A DNA stretch of 64,000 bases from Rehmannia glutinosa (taxonomy: Eukaryota > Streptophyta > Magnoliopsida > Lamiales > Orobanchaceae), in contig JABTTQ020002549.1 in NCBI GenBank assembly GCA_016081115.2, forward strand, positions 248,001 through 312,000, given 5' to 3'. The notes below the pieces were generated by a model. It was not told the DNA's origin, did no database searches, and worked only from the letters and a program-made list of their open reading frames with translations. Below, piece by piece: positions 1 to 11,829 of the stretch. Both the position numbers and the translations under genes were made by a program. Positions within the stretch are counted from its first letter, which is position 1. Every line of letters begins with the position of its first letter.

Positions 1-954
1 AAAAGCAATGAGTTCTATCGGTTTCACAATGAAAATGGGCACACGATGGAGCAATGTACGCACCTGAAAGATGAAATTGAAAGGATGATCCAAACAGGGC
101 ATTTGAAGAAATTTGTGCATGTGGATAAGATGGGGTTGAAAGGTAATTATCGGAAGGGTCAGAATAATTACCATTAGATGCAAGAGCCAGAGAAAAGGCT
201 GGAGGAGGATAAGAATCTTCCCCTCTACCGCCGAGGAGGGGTTGATTCAGATGGTGATTGGGGGTCCGTCTGGAGGGGATTCTCGAAGAGCCAGGAAAAG
301 TTATGTTAGGGCCGCTGGGGCCAGGAGCGGTTGAGGATAGAACAAGTGGTGGTAGGACCGAACATCCAGTTTGGGCAGCAAGACAACATGGGTATTGTGA
401 TGCCACATAGTGATGACCTTGTGATCACAATAACCATTGCAAACTATGATGTCCAGAGAGTGTTTGTGGATACATGTAGTTCTGTTGTCATACTTTTTTA
501 TGAATGCTATAAACGGATGGATTTGCAGGTTGGATTGGAGATGATTGATACCTCCTTGGTTGGGTTTGCGGGAGGTACTATTCAGCCTCTAGTAATGGTT
601 ACCTTACTTGTTTTCTTGGGGAAAGAGTAGTTCAGGAAGACTAGGATGGTGAGATTCTTGGTAGTACATGCACCTTCATCGTACAATGTGATGATTGGGA
701 GGCTCTCTTTGAACGCATTCCAGGCTATTGCATCGGTATATCACTTGAATATCAAGTTCCCGGTGGATGATAAGGTGGGGAAAGTTGAAGGGGATCAACA
801 CATGGCAAGGAGGCTATATGTAAAAAGTCTTCAGTAGAGTTGGTGCCTGGACAGCCTGATAAGGTCAAGAAAATAGGAAAAACTTTATCGGAGGAAATGA
901 AAGGAGAGTTGGTGGAATTCTTGAAAAATAATGTTGATGTGTTTGCGTGGTCGG
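1..954 (+). pseudogene. Ty3/gypsy (Tat-like) gag end, protease and start of RT region, left part
   Basis: This is the left half of an old gypsy polyprotein. Bases 1-130 read as a gag zinc-knuckle region (RFHNENGHTMEQC, then LKDEIERMIQTGHLKKFV), with the first knuckle cysteine lost. Bases 331-830 are the retropepsin-like protease; the catalytic triad survives as VDTCSS instead of D-T/S-G. Bases 840-954 hold the linker before RT, ending VFAWSAS, a motif that precedes the RT in Tat/Ogre/Retand elements. The frame is broken several times (for example near 177, 630 and 837). Coding continues after the SIRE-like element A at 30,417. Family assignment rests on these motifs only. Confidence 0.8.
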
Positions 955-959
955 CCAGT
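955..959. repeat. Left target-site duplication of element A (CCAGT)
   Basis: The five bases CCAGT lie immediately before the first LTR base of element A. The same five bases follow its last LTR base at 30,412-30,416. A 5-bp duplication is normal for Ty1/copia integration. This pairs two LTRs 29 kb apart as the ends of one element. Confidence 0.9.
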
Positions 960-1741
960 TATTGGGAAATTTATTGTTTGGATTTTGATGAATGCCATGT
1001 AAAACTTAGAATAGGAAGTTGGCACCCCATTTTTGTTGTAAATCGCATTGTAATAAACATGGGCTGGTCAAGTGAGTTAAGTCACTATGCCTAAACATGC
1101 AAGAAGACAAGCGGAGACTAGTAGGAAGACTTCCCATTTTGCGAGACAGGTTGAGTTTGGCAAAAGAAGAGAAGACGGAACTCGATTGAAGGTGCAAGCG
1201 AGATGCGGTGAGTAAAGCATCGATCAAGTCAACTCAAGATAGCCAAGTCTCTAGTTGAAGTGATGAGAAGAGTCATCTAATGATTGGAAGTCGACTCTAA
1301 GTCACCTGGGAAAGCAAGGAAATGCGGTCAAGTCGAGATAATCGAAAGAGATCCGTTGCACGGAAATCAAGAGAATTACTTAAACAAGTAATATCTCCAT
1401 GCTACCTTTCTCGGAGTGCTTAGTCCCGCAAACGTGCAAGGGGAATAAACCAATGGGAAGCACTACACCGTGTCGAGCTCGAAAAAGTCAAGAATAATTC
1501 ATACGAGGAAGTGGCAATTCCAAGGATGCAACAAGACAAGCCAACGACCACAAGTGACTTTAGAAAATAAGCCTATCTCTTCAACGGGCAAATTTTTGAA
1601 AGATCACTATAAAAGGCGAGGAATGACTACGAGAAAGAGACCTTGATTACTTGAACCACAAACATTCAAGCTAACATATGAACTGTGATCAACATATTAT
1701 CAAAATCATTCAAGGTTAATCCTCCGGCCTACACTACGAAG

Positions 1742-3264
1742 TGTTCGCCTTATTTTTAGCTTCACCGCAAGTGTACGGTGTAGTTTATAGAATAGGGTAA
1801 GCAAGGTCGTATCCACGGAGACTAGTAAATTAATGCGCTAAGTATTGAACTAAGATATCCTTATTTTTATTTAGACGATCGAAATTGAATGATTCTTGTG
1901 GAAGAAAAGATAAGAATAACCACAAAAACACAAGATGAAAATAATAGTGGAATTACCAAGGGAAATGAAATGGATTCCCGGATTATGGTTTCAATTAATA
2001 TTTCTCTTGTTTTACGATTTAATCAAAGCCAAAGTTATTATCAATACACCTATAAGACGATCACAATGGTATTTTATCCTCCCTCTTGAGATATATATAA
2101 AGTGTAGATTGAAATATCTATGCTAGTATCTCTACTCAACATAAGATACACAACTCCCAAAATGCACAAAAGATCAAATATCCTCACAAATATTCACAAA
2201 CCTCTCGATTATGCAAATATTCATGTCAAGTACTCAAGATCTAATATTGAAACTCATCTCTCGAATTATGAATCAATATATCAAACATGCTAAATCATTG
2301 GCCAAATGATAAAACAAGAATAAGAACAAAGTACTCAAATAGACTTCAAGACAATAACTTCAATTAAGAATAAAACAATCAACAAGAGTTCAATTAATCT
2401 ACTTCCAAAACCCGGAAATCACAAGAAGTTTAGCTACCCATTATAAATAAACAACTCATAGACAAATTGTTCATCTTCATAAGAAGCTAAAATGAAAGAT
2501 TAAAGCACAAAGAATGAGAAAACTTAGGAAATGGATAATCTCTCGATTAATCTTCAATCATCAAGCTCCGATTCAACCCGATTCTTCCTTGATGAAATTG
2601 ATATGTTTCTTGTGTTCTTGGGTGTATTCCCAGCCTTTCCTCCATACCCTAGATCAAGCCTCCCATTTATCTATTTATAGCCCCTCAAAAGTTCAAGAAA
2701 AAGGTGGAGGAACATAGGAAATTCCGCCCGAGGCGGCGCCCAACCATGTCATACGCACAAAAACCCGCCCGGCGCGCTGCAGCGCCGGGCGTTGCATAGC
2801 CGGGCGTTGGGCGCTGCAGCGCCACCTAGCCAAAAAAACACCGTCGCCCTGATCGGGCGCTGCAGCGCTCGCCGTCGACGGCGCTGCAGCGCTCGTCCGA
2901 TTTTTTCACCCAACAAATGTCCGTATTTGCTTTTGTGCCCTTAATAACAGTTGTAGCCCTATCTCTTAGCTTTCCATAGCCACTTGAATCATCTCAATAT
3001 CAATTTTGTAGAGAGCGTTATGGCCAAAATATGAAACGCTGCCAGTGATGGAAATTTCGGACGTGTTTGGACGTTTCTTCAAATCAATCTCTCGTTGTTT
3101 GCTCGTTTGTACTACTTTTGATACACGATTCATTACTATGACTATAAACTCAATATAATTGGCTCTCAACATGGCTTGGCTACTCAAATGACTCAAAACA
3201 ATCAAAAACAACACAAAACTCAAGTCTAGGAAGCCCAAATCAATGGTATAAAATCAAGTGAACA
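1742..3264 (-). mobile_element. Solo LTR of a Ty3/gypsy element, inserted in A's 5' LTR
   Basis: The 3' LTR of A and the LTRs of B run straight through this point, so the insertion is visible by comparison. The inserted piece begins TGTTCG and ends GTGAACA, with a slightly damaged 5-bp flank (CGAAG left, CGA-G right). Read on the minus strand, its end carries ACTTGCGGTGAAG after a run resembling the 3' end of the Athila-like LTR at 34,080-34,142, so the orientation is minus. No coding domains lie inside. Short ORFs within it are not genes. Confidence 0.75.
2774..2892. repeat. Four copies of the palindrome GCGCTGCAGCGC in the solo LTR
   Basis: The 12-bp perfect palindrome GCGCTGCAGCGC occurs at 2774-2785, 2811-2822, 2857-2868 and 2881-2892. 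It lies in a GC-rich island inside an otherwise AT-rich LTR. Each can form a hairpin or bind a dimeric factor; function is unknown. Confidence 0.85.
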
Positions 3265-4064
3265 CGAGAAAATCAATCCAACACTCACCTGTGAAGGAAA
3301 GATAGCTTCAATCAGTTGAAGAGGAAACTTTTGAAGAAAAGGGGTCTACATTCCACGAAGGATTGTAGGAAGGTTCAAGGTAGAACCAGTCTTGAGTTTT
3401 GGAGGGCTTCGTGATCAAATCCAAATAGCTTGAGCAAGTGAGTCAGTAGTAGCAAGGCAAACTGCCTGTGAAGAAGCCGAGTCGGACGAGAAGCCGGTGA
3501 GTGACCAAGGCATCTCGCATCGAGTCCCAAAGTATCAAGTCATTTTGTGTGATTAAGACTTGTATGCGGATTGTTACCACTCTGTATCTTCGATCAATAC
3601 TTAGTGGATTCCTCCAGGAGTTGGAGAAGAGAGGAGTAGAACAATTGCCCCATCTTCGAACCTCTATAAAAACTTATCGTGTCATTTACATTTCAGCCCT
3701 TTAATTCATGCATCTTATTTGTTTAATTTCTGCTGACATATTTGCTATCCACTTGATAATCTCTAAGTACTAAAACCAAGTATTAAATCATAACTAAACC
3801 AAACTTAAGGGTGTTAAGTCTTCCCGCTGAAAACAAACTACAATTGAGCTAATTCTGCTTTTTTAAAATTTGAGTTATTCTATCACAAACTCGAGTCAGT
3901 GTTGAGTGACTAACTCTACTGATTAACTAAATTGGCTGTCCACCAAGGACACAGGTTATACAAAGATCAACTCGAACTTTAAAAAGGACCAAAAGTGAAA
4001 AGTTGGTAAGGTTTATTCAACCCCCCTTCTAAACCTTACACTCACACCCCTTGGGACCTACAAG

Positions 4065-4076
4065 TGGTATCAGAGC
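4065..4076 (+). other. Primer-binding site of element A (initiator Met tRNA)
   Basis: TGGTATCAGAGC is the standard complement of the 3' end of plant initiator methionine tRNA, used to prime minus-strand DNA synthesis. It lies two bases after the LTR end, as expected. Confidence 0.95.
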
Positions 4077-4192
4077 GGTTGGTTCATTGAGCCTTCCGCA
4101 TCGGTTGGTTCTGAACTAGATCTCCAAACTTTTCAAAGTCTGTTTTAGTACTTAAGTTTTCAAAACTCCTTTTATCATTAAAGGTTATTATC

Positions 4193-6530
4193 ATGGAAGC
4201 AAATTTGACACACATCCCTATGTTCACAATTGAAGAATTTGATGATTGGAAAATTCGTATGCTGAGCTCATCTATCAAAGATTACATGATGAGATGTGGA
4301 TAGTGATAGAGGATGGGCCACCGCAAATCTTAAAAGTGAAACATTTTGTAAGAAGAGTTGCAAATTTGAAGGTGAAGAGGATGTTGCTCCTAGACCAACT
4401 ATGGTTGAAAAACCAAGAATGAATGGACAAATGATGACAGAAAAAGATACAACCTGGACAATGTAGCCAAGGACATCTTTTACAAAACTTTGGACAAAGC
4501 CATGTTCAATAAAGTCAAATCATGCAAAACGGCTAAAGAAATCGGGACAAGCTAACATTGATTTGTGAAGGCTCGGAGCAAATCAAGGAAAATAAATTAT
4601 CGGTGGTTGTCTAAATTTGAGAATTTCAAAATGATCGCAAGAGAGAACCTGGATCAACTGGATGCTCGGTTCACGTAAATCACCAACGAGCTATATGCAC
4701 TTGGAAAAAGAATATACACGAAGAAATGTGTATGAAGATCCTAAAAAGTCTCCCCAATGAATAGGAAATGAAGGTCATGGCACTAAGACATTCCATGGAC
4801 CTATCGAAGACATCCAACCATGAACTATTCTCGATCTCAAAGCCTACGAATTTGAGTGAGAAGAAAAGACCGAGGAAGAGACAAAGCTATACCCAAAACA
4901 ACTGCTCTAATTGTTAAGGATGGCAAGAGAGCCGAGGTCAAAGAAGTCATTAACCCGGAAGAAATAGCCCCTGATGGTTAAAAGGTTCAAGAAGTTTTTC
5001 AATAAGAACTACAAGAGAGGCAAGGGCGAATCCTCCGAAGACACTCAACTCCCTCCAAGTCAAGGGAAGATAGGCCAACCAAGAGAACAGATCATCAAAA
5101 AGTTGAATATCAAAGGGTTGACAATCCAAGAATGGAAAGAGCCGATCAAAGGTTGAATATCTATCTTTGGAACTTAGAGGCAACCAGGTCACTATGCCAT
5201 TGATTACCCATATCGTAGTCAACAAATACAAGAATGAAGAAGAAAGAAAGATCTTGAGAGAAAGAAGACAAGAAAAGAAAAAGGCAATGTTGGTTGCAGA
5301 GATCACGAGACAGCCAAGTCAAGAGACACAGCTACTAATTCAGAGAGTAGTGAAGTGACTACTCAAGTGACTCGAAGAAGAAGCCCGATCCGTTTGATGG
5401 CCAAGGAAAAAGATCAACCTCGACCAAGAAAATGAGGTACACTCTAACTCATCAAACTCGATTCTAGTGATAGTGATCGTGACACACACACTTCATAACC
5501 CACTCGATCTTTATGATTCATTAGGCAAAATGATGAAATATTTTGAACACATTAAATCCTCACACACACTACTAAATGAGGAAAACAGCCTACTAAGAGC
5601 CAAAACTCACGGTGACTAATGAGTTGAGTACTCTAAGTCAAATAGGCGATGAGAATGAAAGTTTAAAGATCGAAAATGCAAAGCTAATAGCGAGAAATAG
5701 GCGCTATAGAAAAGAGAGAAAATGACCTCAAAAATGTGATTTCCTCATTCACTAAGGCATCTAAATCATTGGATGATCTTATTATGAGTCAAAGAGAATG
5801 TGGAGACAAGACGGGTTTAGGATTTAATTCCTCTGTGCTATGTCAAGCTCCAAAAGTAATTTTGGAAAAAGGATCTTCAAGCAATGAAGTATCTCAAAAA
5901 TCCAAAACTCCAAATGGTGCACAACATTTATTCCAAAGCACAATTACAAGCAAATTGGCCTTGGTTATAAAGGAAAAGGAAAACGACCGATTGGGTGCAT
6001 TAAGAGGACAAACGAGAAGAAATTCAACCAAGTTCCTCAAAGAAACTTCAAACAAGAATTACTCAGTAAAGAAGAAACAGAGCTACCAAAAACCCTAAAA
6101 GTTCTATAAAAGAAACACATATGATGGGAATGGTAGAAAATATCAAAGCCAAGTTGATTGGAATGATGTGAACTATCAAAGCATAGACCTATGGAATATA
6201 AGCCCAAATGGCAAAGGCCTAGAACTCAAAGAAAGGCCATTCCAAAACTATAAGAGCTTTCATCAAAGACACACATATGCACCTAGGCACTACACTCAGA
6301 GACACCAAAACTACCCAAAGAAGGCAATTGCTAAAACACATATACAGGCATACAGACAAAAGAGACAGTTGTATGAACCTAGAATCCCAAGCAATTTGCC
6401 AAAATTAATTATGATTATGGTACGATAGATGGCAACCCCTTAGAGCCAAATCATTTTGCTATAGGCTGGTTGGATCATCTTACAATACTAACCTCTCGGG
6501 ACCCAGACAAGTATGGGTACCTAAAACTTA
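4193..6530 (+). pseudogene. Gag of element A (degraded)
   Basis: Gag forms the virus-like particle that packages element RNA. The start is ATG at 4193 (MEANLTHIPMFTIEEFDDW), shared with B, where it reads MEANLTRIPMFTIEEFDDW. This is the beginning of a UBN2-type copia gag. The frame is lost within 40 codons and recovers in pieces. The zinc knuckle near 5150-5210 is not readable in A although B keeps most of it. Bases 5736-6098 give a lysine- and serine-rich hydrophilic stretch (SFTKASKSLDDLIMSQREC) before the protease. No long open frame remains. Some breaks may be sequencing artefacts at CAG/CTG sites. Confidence 0.75.
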
Positions 6531-6540
6531 ATTTCCTTGA

Positions 6541-9500
6541 ATGCAGGTTCAAGGAACATTTGAGTGCCAAGGAACCTGGTACATGGATAGTGGCTGTTGC
6601 AGACATATGACAGGAAACAAGAAAAATCTGTCAAAATTCAAGGAAGTTAAAAGAGCAAAAGTCATATTTGGAGGAAATGAAGCTCCAGGAGAAATAAGAG
6701 GCATTGGATCCATCAAGAAGAACGGATTAGAAATCACAGATGTTGCATATGTTGAAGGACTCAACTTCAACTTGCTAAGCATCAGCCAACTCTGTGACAA
6801 GGGTTATAATGTTGTATTTAACATGGGTATATGCCAAATCAAGGATATTGAATCAAATGAAGTTGTGTTGCAAGGATGTAGACAAAAGAACATGTATGTA
6901 GTAGATTGGTCAACCGCAACACCCAAAGACATGTCTATTAGCAAAGAGCACAAATTAATCAAGTTGGTTGTGGCACAAAAAGTCGAGTCACCCGAATTTC
7001 AAAACACTTAACAAGCTTGCCGAAGTAATCTTGTGGAAGGTCTTCCGGACTCAATATACAAGAAGGAGAGTATATGTGACGCATGTCGAAGGGAAAACAG
7101 ATCAAATCATCTTCAACAAGGATATTGCATCTGCTACATATGGATCTATTTGGTCAGTTGAACAACTAAAGATAAGTGGGAAGAAATATACCTTGGTGGT
7201 AGTAGATGACTACTCAAGATATACATGGAAAATATTCATGTGTATGAAGAAAGAAACTCTACAGAAACTACCACGGTGATGAAGAGGATTCAAAATGAGA
7301 AGAGCCAAACCATTATCAAAATAAGATCGATGAGGAACCGAGTTTGTCAATGGTATAATAACTCAATATTGTATTGAAAATGGCATTGGTCATGAATTAT
7401 CTGCGGCAAGGACTCCACAATGTAATGGAGTTGCGAGAAAGAAGGAATAGAACTCTCAAAGAAGCAAAGAAGGACCATGTTAGTCAACGGGGTTACCAAA
7501 AAGATTTTGGGTCAAGCAATCAACACGACTTGCTACACTCAAAATAGATGTATCGAGAAATAAACAATGACAAAGACTCCCTATGAGATTTGGACAGGAG
7601 AAAACCAAATGTTGCATATTTTAGAATATTTGGATGTAAATGCTTCATCCATAACAATGGCAAAGACAATCTAAAGTCTTTCGATGCTAAAGTCGATGAA
7701 GGTATCTTCTTGGGATACTCGGTGAAAGCAAAGCCTATAGAGTACTCAACAAAAGGACTATGGTTGCGAGAGGAATCCGTTCATGTGGTATTCGATGAGC
7801 CAAATGTAAATGGAGAAGACATTGAAGAGTCACCGATAAGTTGAATCATCCAACCATGAGAAAAGTCCTATCTCAAGTCGAGCTGGAATTATAAACTCGG
7901 ATGAAGATGAGATAGTCAGGTCTCATAAATGCTGGAAAATTTGCTAAGTGATTGAGAGAGTCGATCAAAGCAACACAATTTGCTAGACGATCAATCCAAC
8001 TAACTTACTTCAACCTGATGTAAGATGGTGAAAGACCATCCACAGAACTTGTCATTGGTGGTATAATAGAAGGTGTCAAAACAAGATCCGAACTCAACAA
8101 GAAGCTATGTTCACATGCTTTGTCTTACAAATAGAGCCTAAAGATGTGTTACAAGCATTGGATGACACACATTGGATTCAAGCTATGCAAGAAGAGTGAA
8201 TCAGATTGAAAGAAATAAAGTATGGAATTAGTTCAAAGACCCACCCATCAAAATGTTATTGGCACTAAATGGGTGTTGTAAATAAGATGAACGAGGAGGG
8301 TTCGTGGTAAGAAACAAAGCAAGACTAGTAGTCAAAGGATATTGCCAAGAAGAAGGGATAGATTTTGATGAAACATTTGCTCTGTAGCAAGATTGGAAGC
8401 TATAAGGATGTTTCTTGCCTATGCACTCACAAGAATTTTATTGTATATCGATGGATGTAAAAAGTGCATTCCTAAATGGTTTCTTGGAAGAAGAAGTGTA
8501 TTTTGAACAACCTCCAGGATTTTAGCGAGAAGACTCTTGGAGATAAGGTATACAAACTCAAGAAAGCTCTATATGGATTGAAACAGCACCCAGAGCATGG
8601 TATGATACTTTGTCACAATTCCTAAGCGAGAATGGATTCACAAAAGGAAAAGTAGATAGAACACTTTTTAATTCAAGACAAGAAGAGCATCTTTGCTTGT
8701 TCAAATATATGTGGATGACATCATTTTTGGATCCACAAACAAAGAGTTGTGTGATAAATTTTCAAACCTCATGCAAAGCAAATTGAAATGATCATGATGG
8801 GAGAGTCGACATTCTTCCTTGACTCCAAGTAAAACAGTGAAGGATGGAACTTTCTTAAGTCAAACAAAATACACCAGAGATTTAATGAAGAAATTTGGTA
8901 TGGAGGAGAAGTCTTTCGTGAAAATACCAATGAATACATTAGTCAAAATGGGCATGGATGCAGATGGCAAGCCTGTAGATCAAACAAGATACTGAGCACT
9001 TATTGGATCATTGCTTTATCTCACAAAAGCGGGCCGGACATCACCTTTGTTGTAGGTGTATGTGCAAGATTTCAATCGCTCCAAAAGAGAGCCATATAAT
9101 CGCATCTAAGAGGATCTTGAGATATTTGAAAGGAAGCCAAGAAGTTGGCTTATGGTATCCAAAGGAAGGTGGATTCAAGCTAATTGTCTATTCAAACTCG
9201 ACTATCTTTGGATGCGAGTTGACAGAAGAGCACTTCAAGCACATGTCAAATGCTTGGAAACAAAGCTAATTCGGTTTAGCAAAAAGCAAAATTCAATAGC
9301 CACCTCTATAGTTGAAGCAGAATACATAGTCGTCGCAAATTTGTTGCCCAAATCCTATGGATGAGGCAAAGAATCGAGAGACTATGAAGTTGTAGAAAAG
9401 GAAATTCCAATCATGTGTGATAACACGAGTGCAATTGCAATCACTCGTAATCTGTGTTGCACTCAAGAACAAAGCATATCGATGTCGATATCACTTCATA

Positions 9501-9695
9501 AGAGATCATGTTGAAAAGAAGGACATCACCTTGAATATATTTCAACCGATAAACAGTTGGTGACATATTCACAAAATCATTATGTGAGGCAAGATTTGAA
9601 GAACTCAAGCATGAGTTAGGGTTAATTGAGATGAGCCGACACTCAGAAGACTCAAAGAAAAGAAATGAAACACAAAAGGAGAAAAAGGATTGAAT
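6541..9695 (+). pseudogene. Pol of element A: protease, integrase, RT, RNase H (degraded)
   Basis: Copia pol order is clear. Protease: 6541-7011, active site WYMDSGCCRHMTG with catalytic Asp codon at 6586. Integrase: about 6960-7850, with DYSRYTWKIFMCMKKET and the downstream IFGCKCFIHNNGKDNLKSF motif. Reverse transcriptase: about 8240-8960, with FDETFA, DVKSAFLNGFLEEEVYF, ALYGLK and the catalytic YVDDIIFG near 8710. RNase H: about 9050-9640, including RILRYLKGSQEVGLWYP and GLIEMSRHS at the end. Frames shift many times, so no functional polyprotein is encoded as written. Element B carries the same domains in reverse. Confidence 0.85.
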
Positions 9696-10028
9696 TCTCA
9701 AAATCGGCTAAATGAATCGGCCGTCTCGGAAAGACAAACTATACCGAATTATCGGTTGAGTCACCGAGAGAATCGTGACAAGAAGAGTTAAATCGGCTAA
9801 GGGATAAGTCGAGTCATTTATGAGCAAAGTGACAAAACGCATGCGTTTTTACTAAGCGGGAATGTTTTTAAGAATGACATCAAGATAATTATGACATGTA
9901 CAGCAAAAGTCGCACACCAATCTTATGATTAGATATAAATGTTGTCGCATTAAATACGAGACATTAAATGCTAAATCGGGCGTGCAAAATCTAAGCCGTT
10001 GATTTCAATCACATTTCAAAACCACCCA
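9696..10028 (+). other. Non-coding spacer of A between pol and ORF3, left part
   Basis: No open frame. The matching stretch in B is 16,337-16,850. The last five bases (ACCCA, 10,024-10,028) are the left flank duplication of element B; the spacer resumes at 23,831. Confidence 0.7.
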
Positions 10029-11581
10029 TGTAGGTCCCAAGGGGTGTAAGTGTAAGCTTTAGAAGGGGGGTTGAATAAACCTTACCAAATTTTCGATTTA
10101 GTCCTTATAATATACGTGAGTTGATACTACACATTGTGTCTTGGTGGACAGCCAATTTAGTTAATCAATAGAGTTAGTCTCTCAATGACTCAACGAGTGT
10201 TGATGGAATAACTCATTGTTAAGTCTAAATTAACTCAACTCGAGGTTTGTTTTCAATGGAAGACTTAACACCCTTAAGTTTGGTTAAGCAAGGATTTAGT
10301 GCTTGGTTTAGTACTTAGAAATTATCAAGTGGATAACAAATTTATCAATGCCAGATATAAGCAATTAAGATGCGGGAATTAAAGTGTTGAAATGTAAATG
10401 ACACAATAAAATTTTTATAGAGGTTCGAAGATGGGGTAATTCTTCTACTCCTCTCTTCTCCAACTCCGGAGGAATCCACTAGGTATTGATCAAGATACAA
10501 AATGGTAATCCGAGATACAAGTCTTGATCACACGGTGACTTGATCCTTTGGGACTCGATCTCGAGACGCCTTGATCACTCATTTGGCTTCTCGCGACTCG
10601 GCTTCTTCTGGGTATGTTGCCTTTGCTACTACAAATGCCTAACTTGCTCAAGCTCTTTGGATTTGATCACGAAGGCCTCCAAAAGCTCAAGACTTGGTTC
10701 GACCTCGAACCTTCATACAATCCTTCGTGAAATGTAGACCCCTTGATTTTTCAAGATTTTCCTCTTCAACCGATTGAAGTTATCTTTCCTTCACAGTGAG
10801 TGTTGGATTGATGTTCTTCGTAGTGTAGGCTTGAGGATTGAGAATATTTGATTTTGTAATAATTGCTTGAACGTTTTTGGTTCAGTCCGCTTGGTTCACT
10901 TGGTCTCTTTTTCTCAAATAAACTCTCGGCCTTTTATAGTGATCTTTCAAAAATTTGCCCATTGAAGAGATATGCTTATTTTTGAAAGTCACTTGCGATC
11001 GTTGGCTTGTCTTGTTGCGATCCTTGGAATTCTTTGTTTCCTCGTATGAATTTTTCTTTACCTTTTCGAGTTCGACACGGTGTAGTGCTTCCCATTGGTT
11101 TATTCCTTTTGCACGCTTCGGGACTCGAGCACTTTGAGAAAGGTAGTATGGAGATATTACTTGTTTAGGTAATTCTCTTGATTTCGTGCAACGGATCTTT
11201 TCATTATCTCGACTTGATCGCATTTCCTTGCTTTCCCCAGGTGACTTAGAGTTAGCTTCCAATCATTGGATGACTCTTTTGTCACTTCAACTTGAGACTT
11301 GGCTTTTCTTGAGTTGACTTGACCGACACTCCACTCACCGTATCTCACTGCTTCTTCAAGAGAGTTCCCGTCTACTCTCCTTTGCCATACTCGGTTGTCT
11401 TGCAAAATGAGTCTTCATTTTAGTCTCCAGTTGTCTTCTTGCATGTTTGGGCATAATCGACTTAACTCACCTTGACCAACCCTATTTATTACAATGCGAT
11501 TTACAACAAAAATGGGGTGCCAACTTCCTATTCTAAGTTTTACATGGCATTCATCAAAATCTAAACAATAAATTTCTAACA
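10029..11581 (-). repeat. 3' LTR of element B
   Basis: Read on the minus strand it begins TGTTAGAAATTTATTG and ends GGGACCTACA. Length equals that of the 5' LTR (1553 bp). Small differences from the other copy cluster at CAG/CTG sites. Confidence 0.92.
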
Positions 11582-11594
11582 ATTTCCCCTTTTT
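11582..11594 (-). other. Polypurine tract of element B
   Basis: On the minus strand AAAAAGGGGAAAT directly precedes the 3' LTR. The tract of element A has one more G. It primes plus-strand DNA synthesis. Confidence 0.85.
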
Positions 11595-11829
11595 GATGAT
11601 GCCAAAACTTAAACCATTCAAAAATGCAAATAGCAAAGATACATACAGAGATAGTGTATTCACATAGAATGTATGCGTAGAATCGATCCTTTTATTGATC
11701 ATGACATTCTTGTTCTTTTACACAATGTTTACAAAGTGTATCGAGCAAACATTTGTCTACACAAAAAAATGAAGAATTTATAGCTTTATTACGAAGACTT
11801 ACATAGTATGTATTTACATAAAATACATG

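Larger units (their letters stand above)
960..4062 (+). repeat. 5' LTR of element A (split by a solo LTR)
   Basis: Begins TATTGGGAAAT (TGTTGGGAAAT in the 3' LTR, so one changed base) and ends GGGACCTACA. Removing the 1742-3264 insertion leaves about 1.58 kb, matching the 1559-bp 3' LTR. The end is fixed by the primer-binding site two bases downstream. Confidence 0.9.

Noticed and set aside
2763..2892. Possible CRISPR-like array
   Set aside because: Spacing is irregular, the repeat is a 12-bp palindrome, and this is plant LTR sequence.
960..11581. Pairing of the LTR at 960 with the LTR at 10,029 as one element
   Set aside because: They are in opposite orientation. Flank duplications pair 960 with 30,411 and 10,029 with 23,830.
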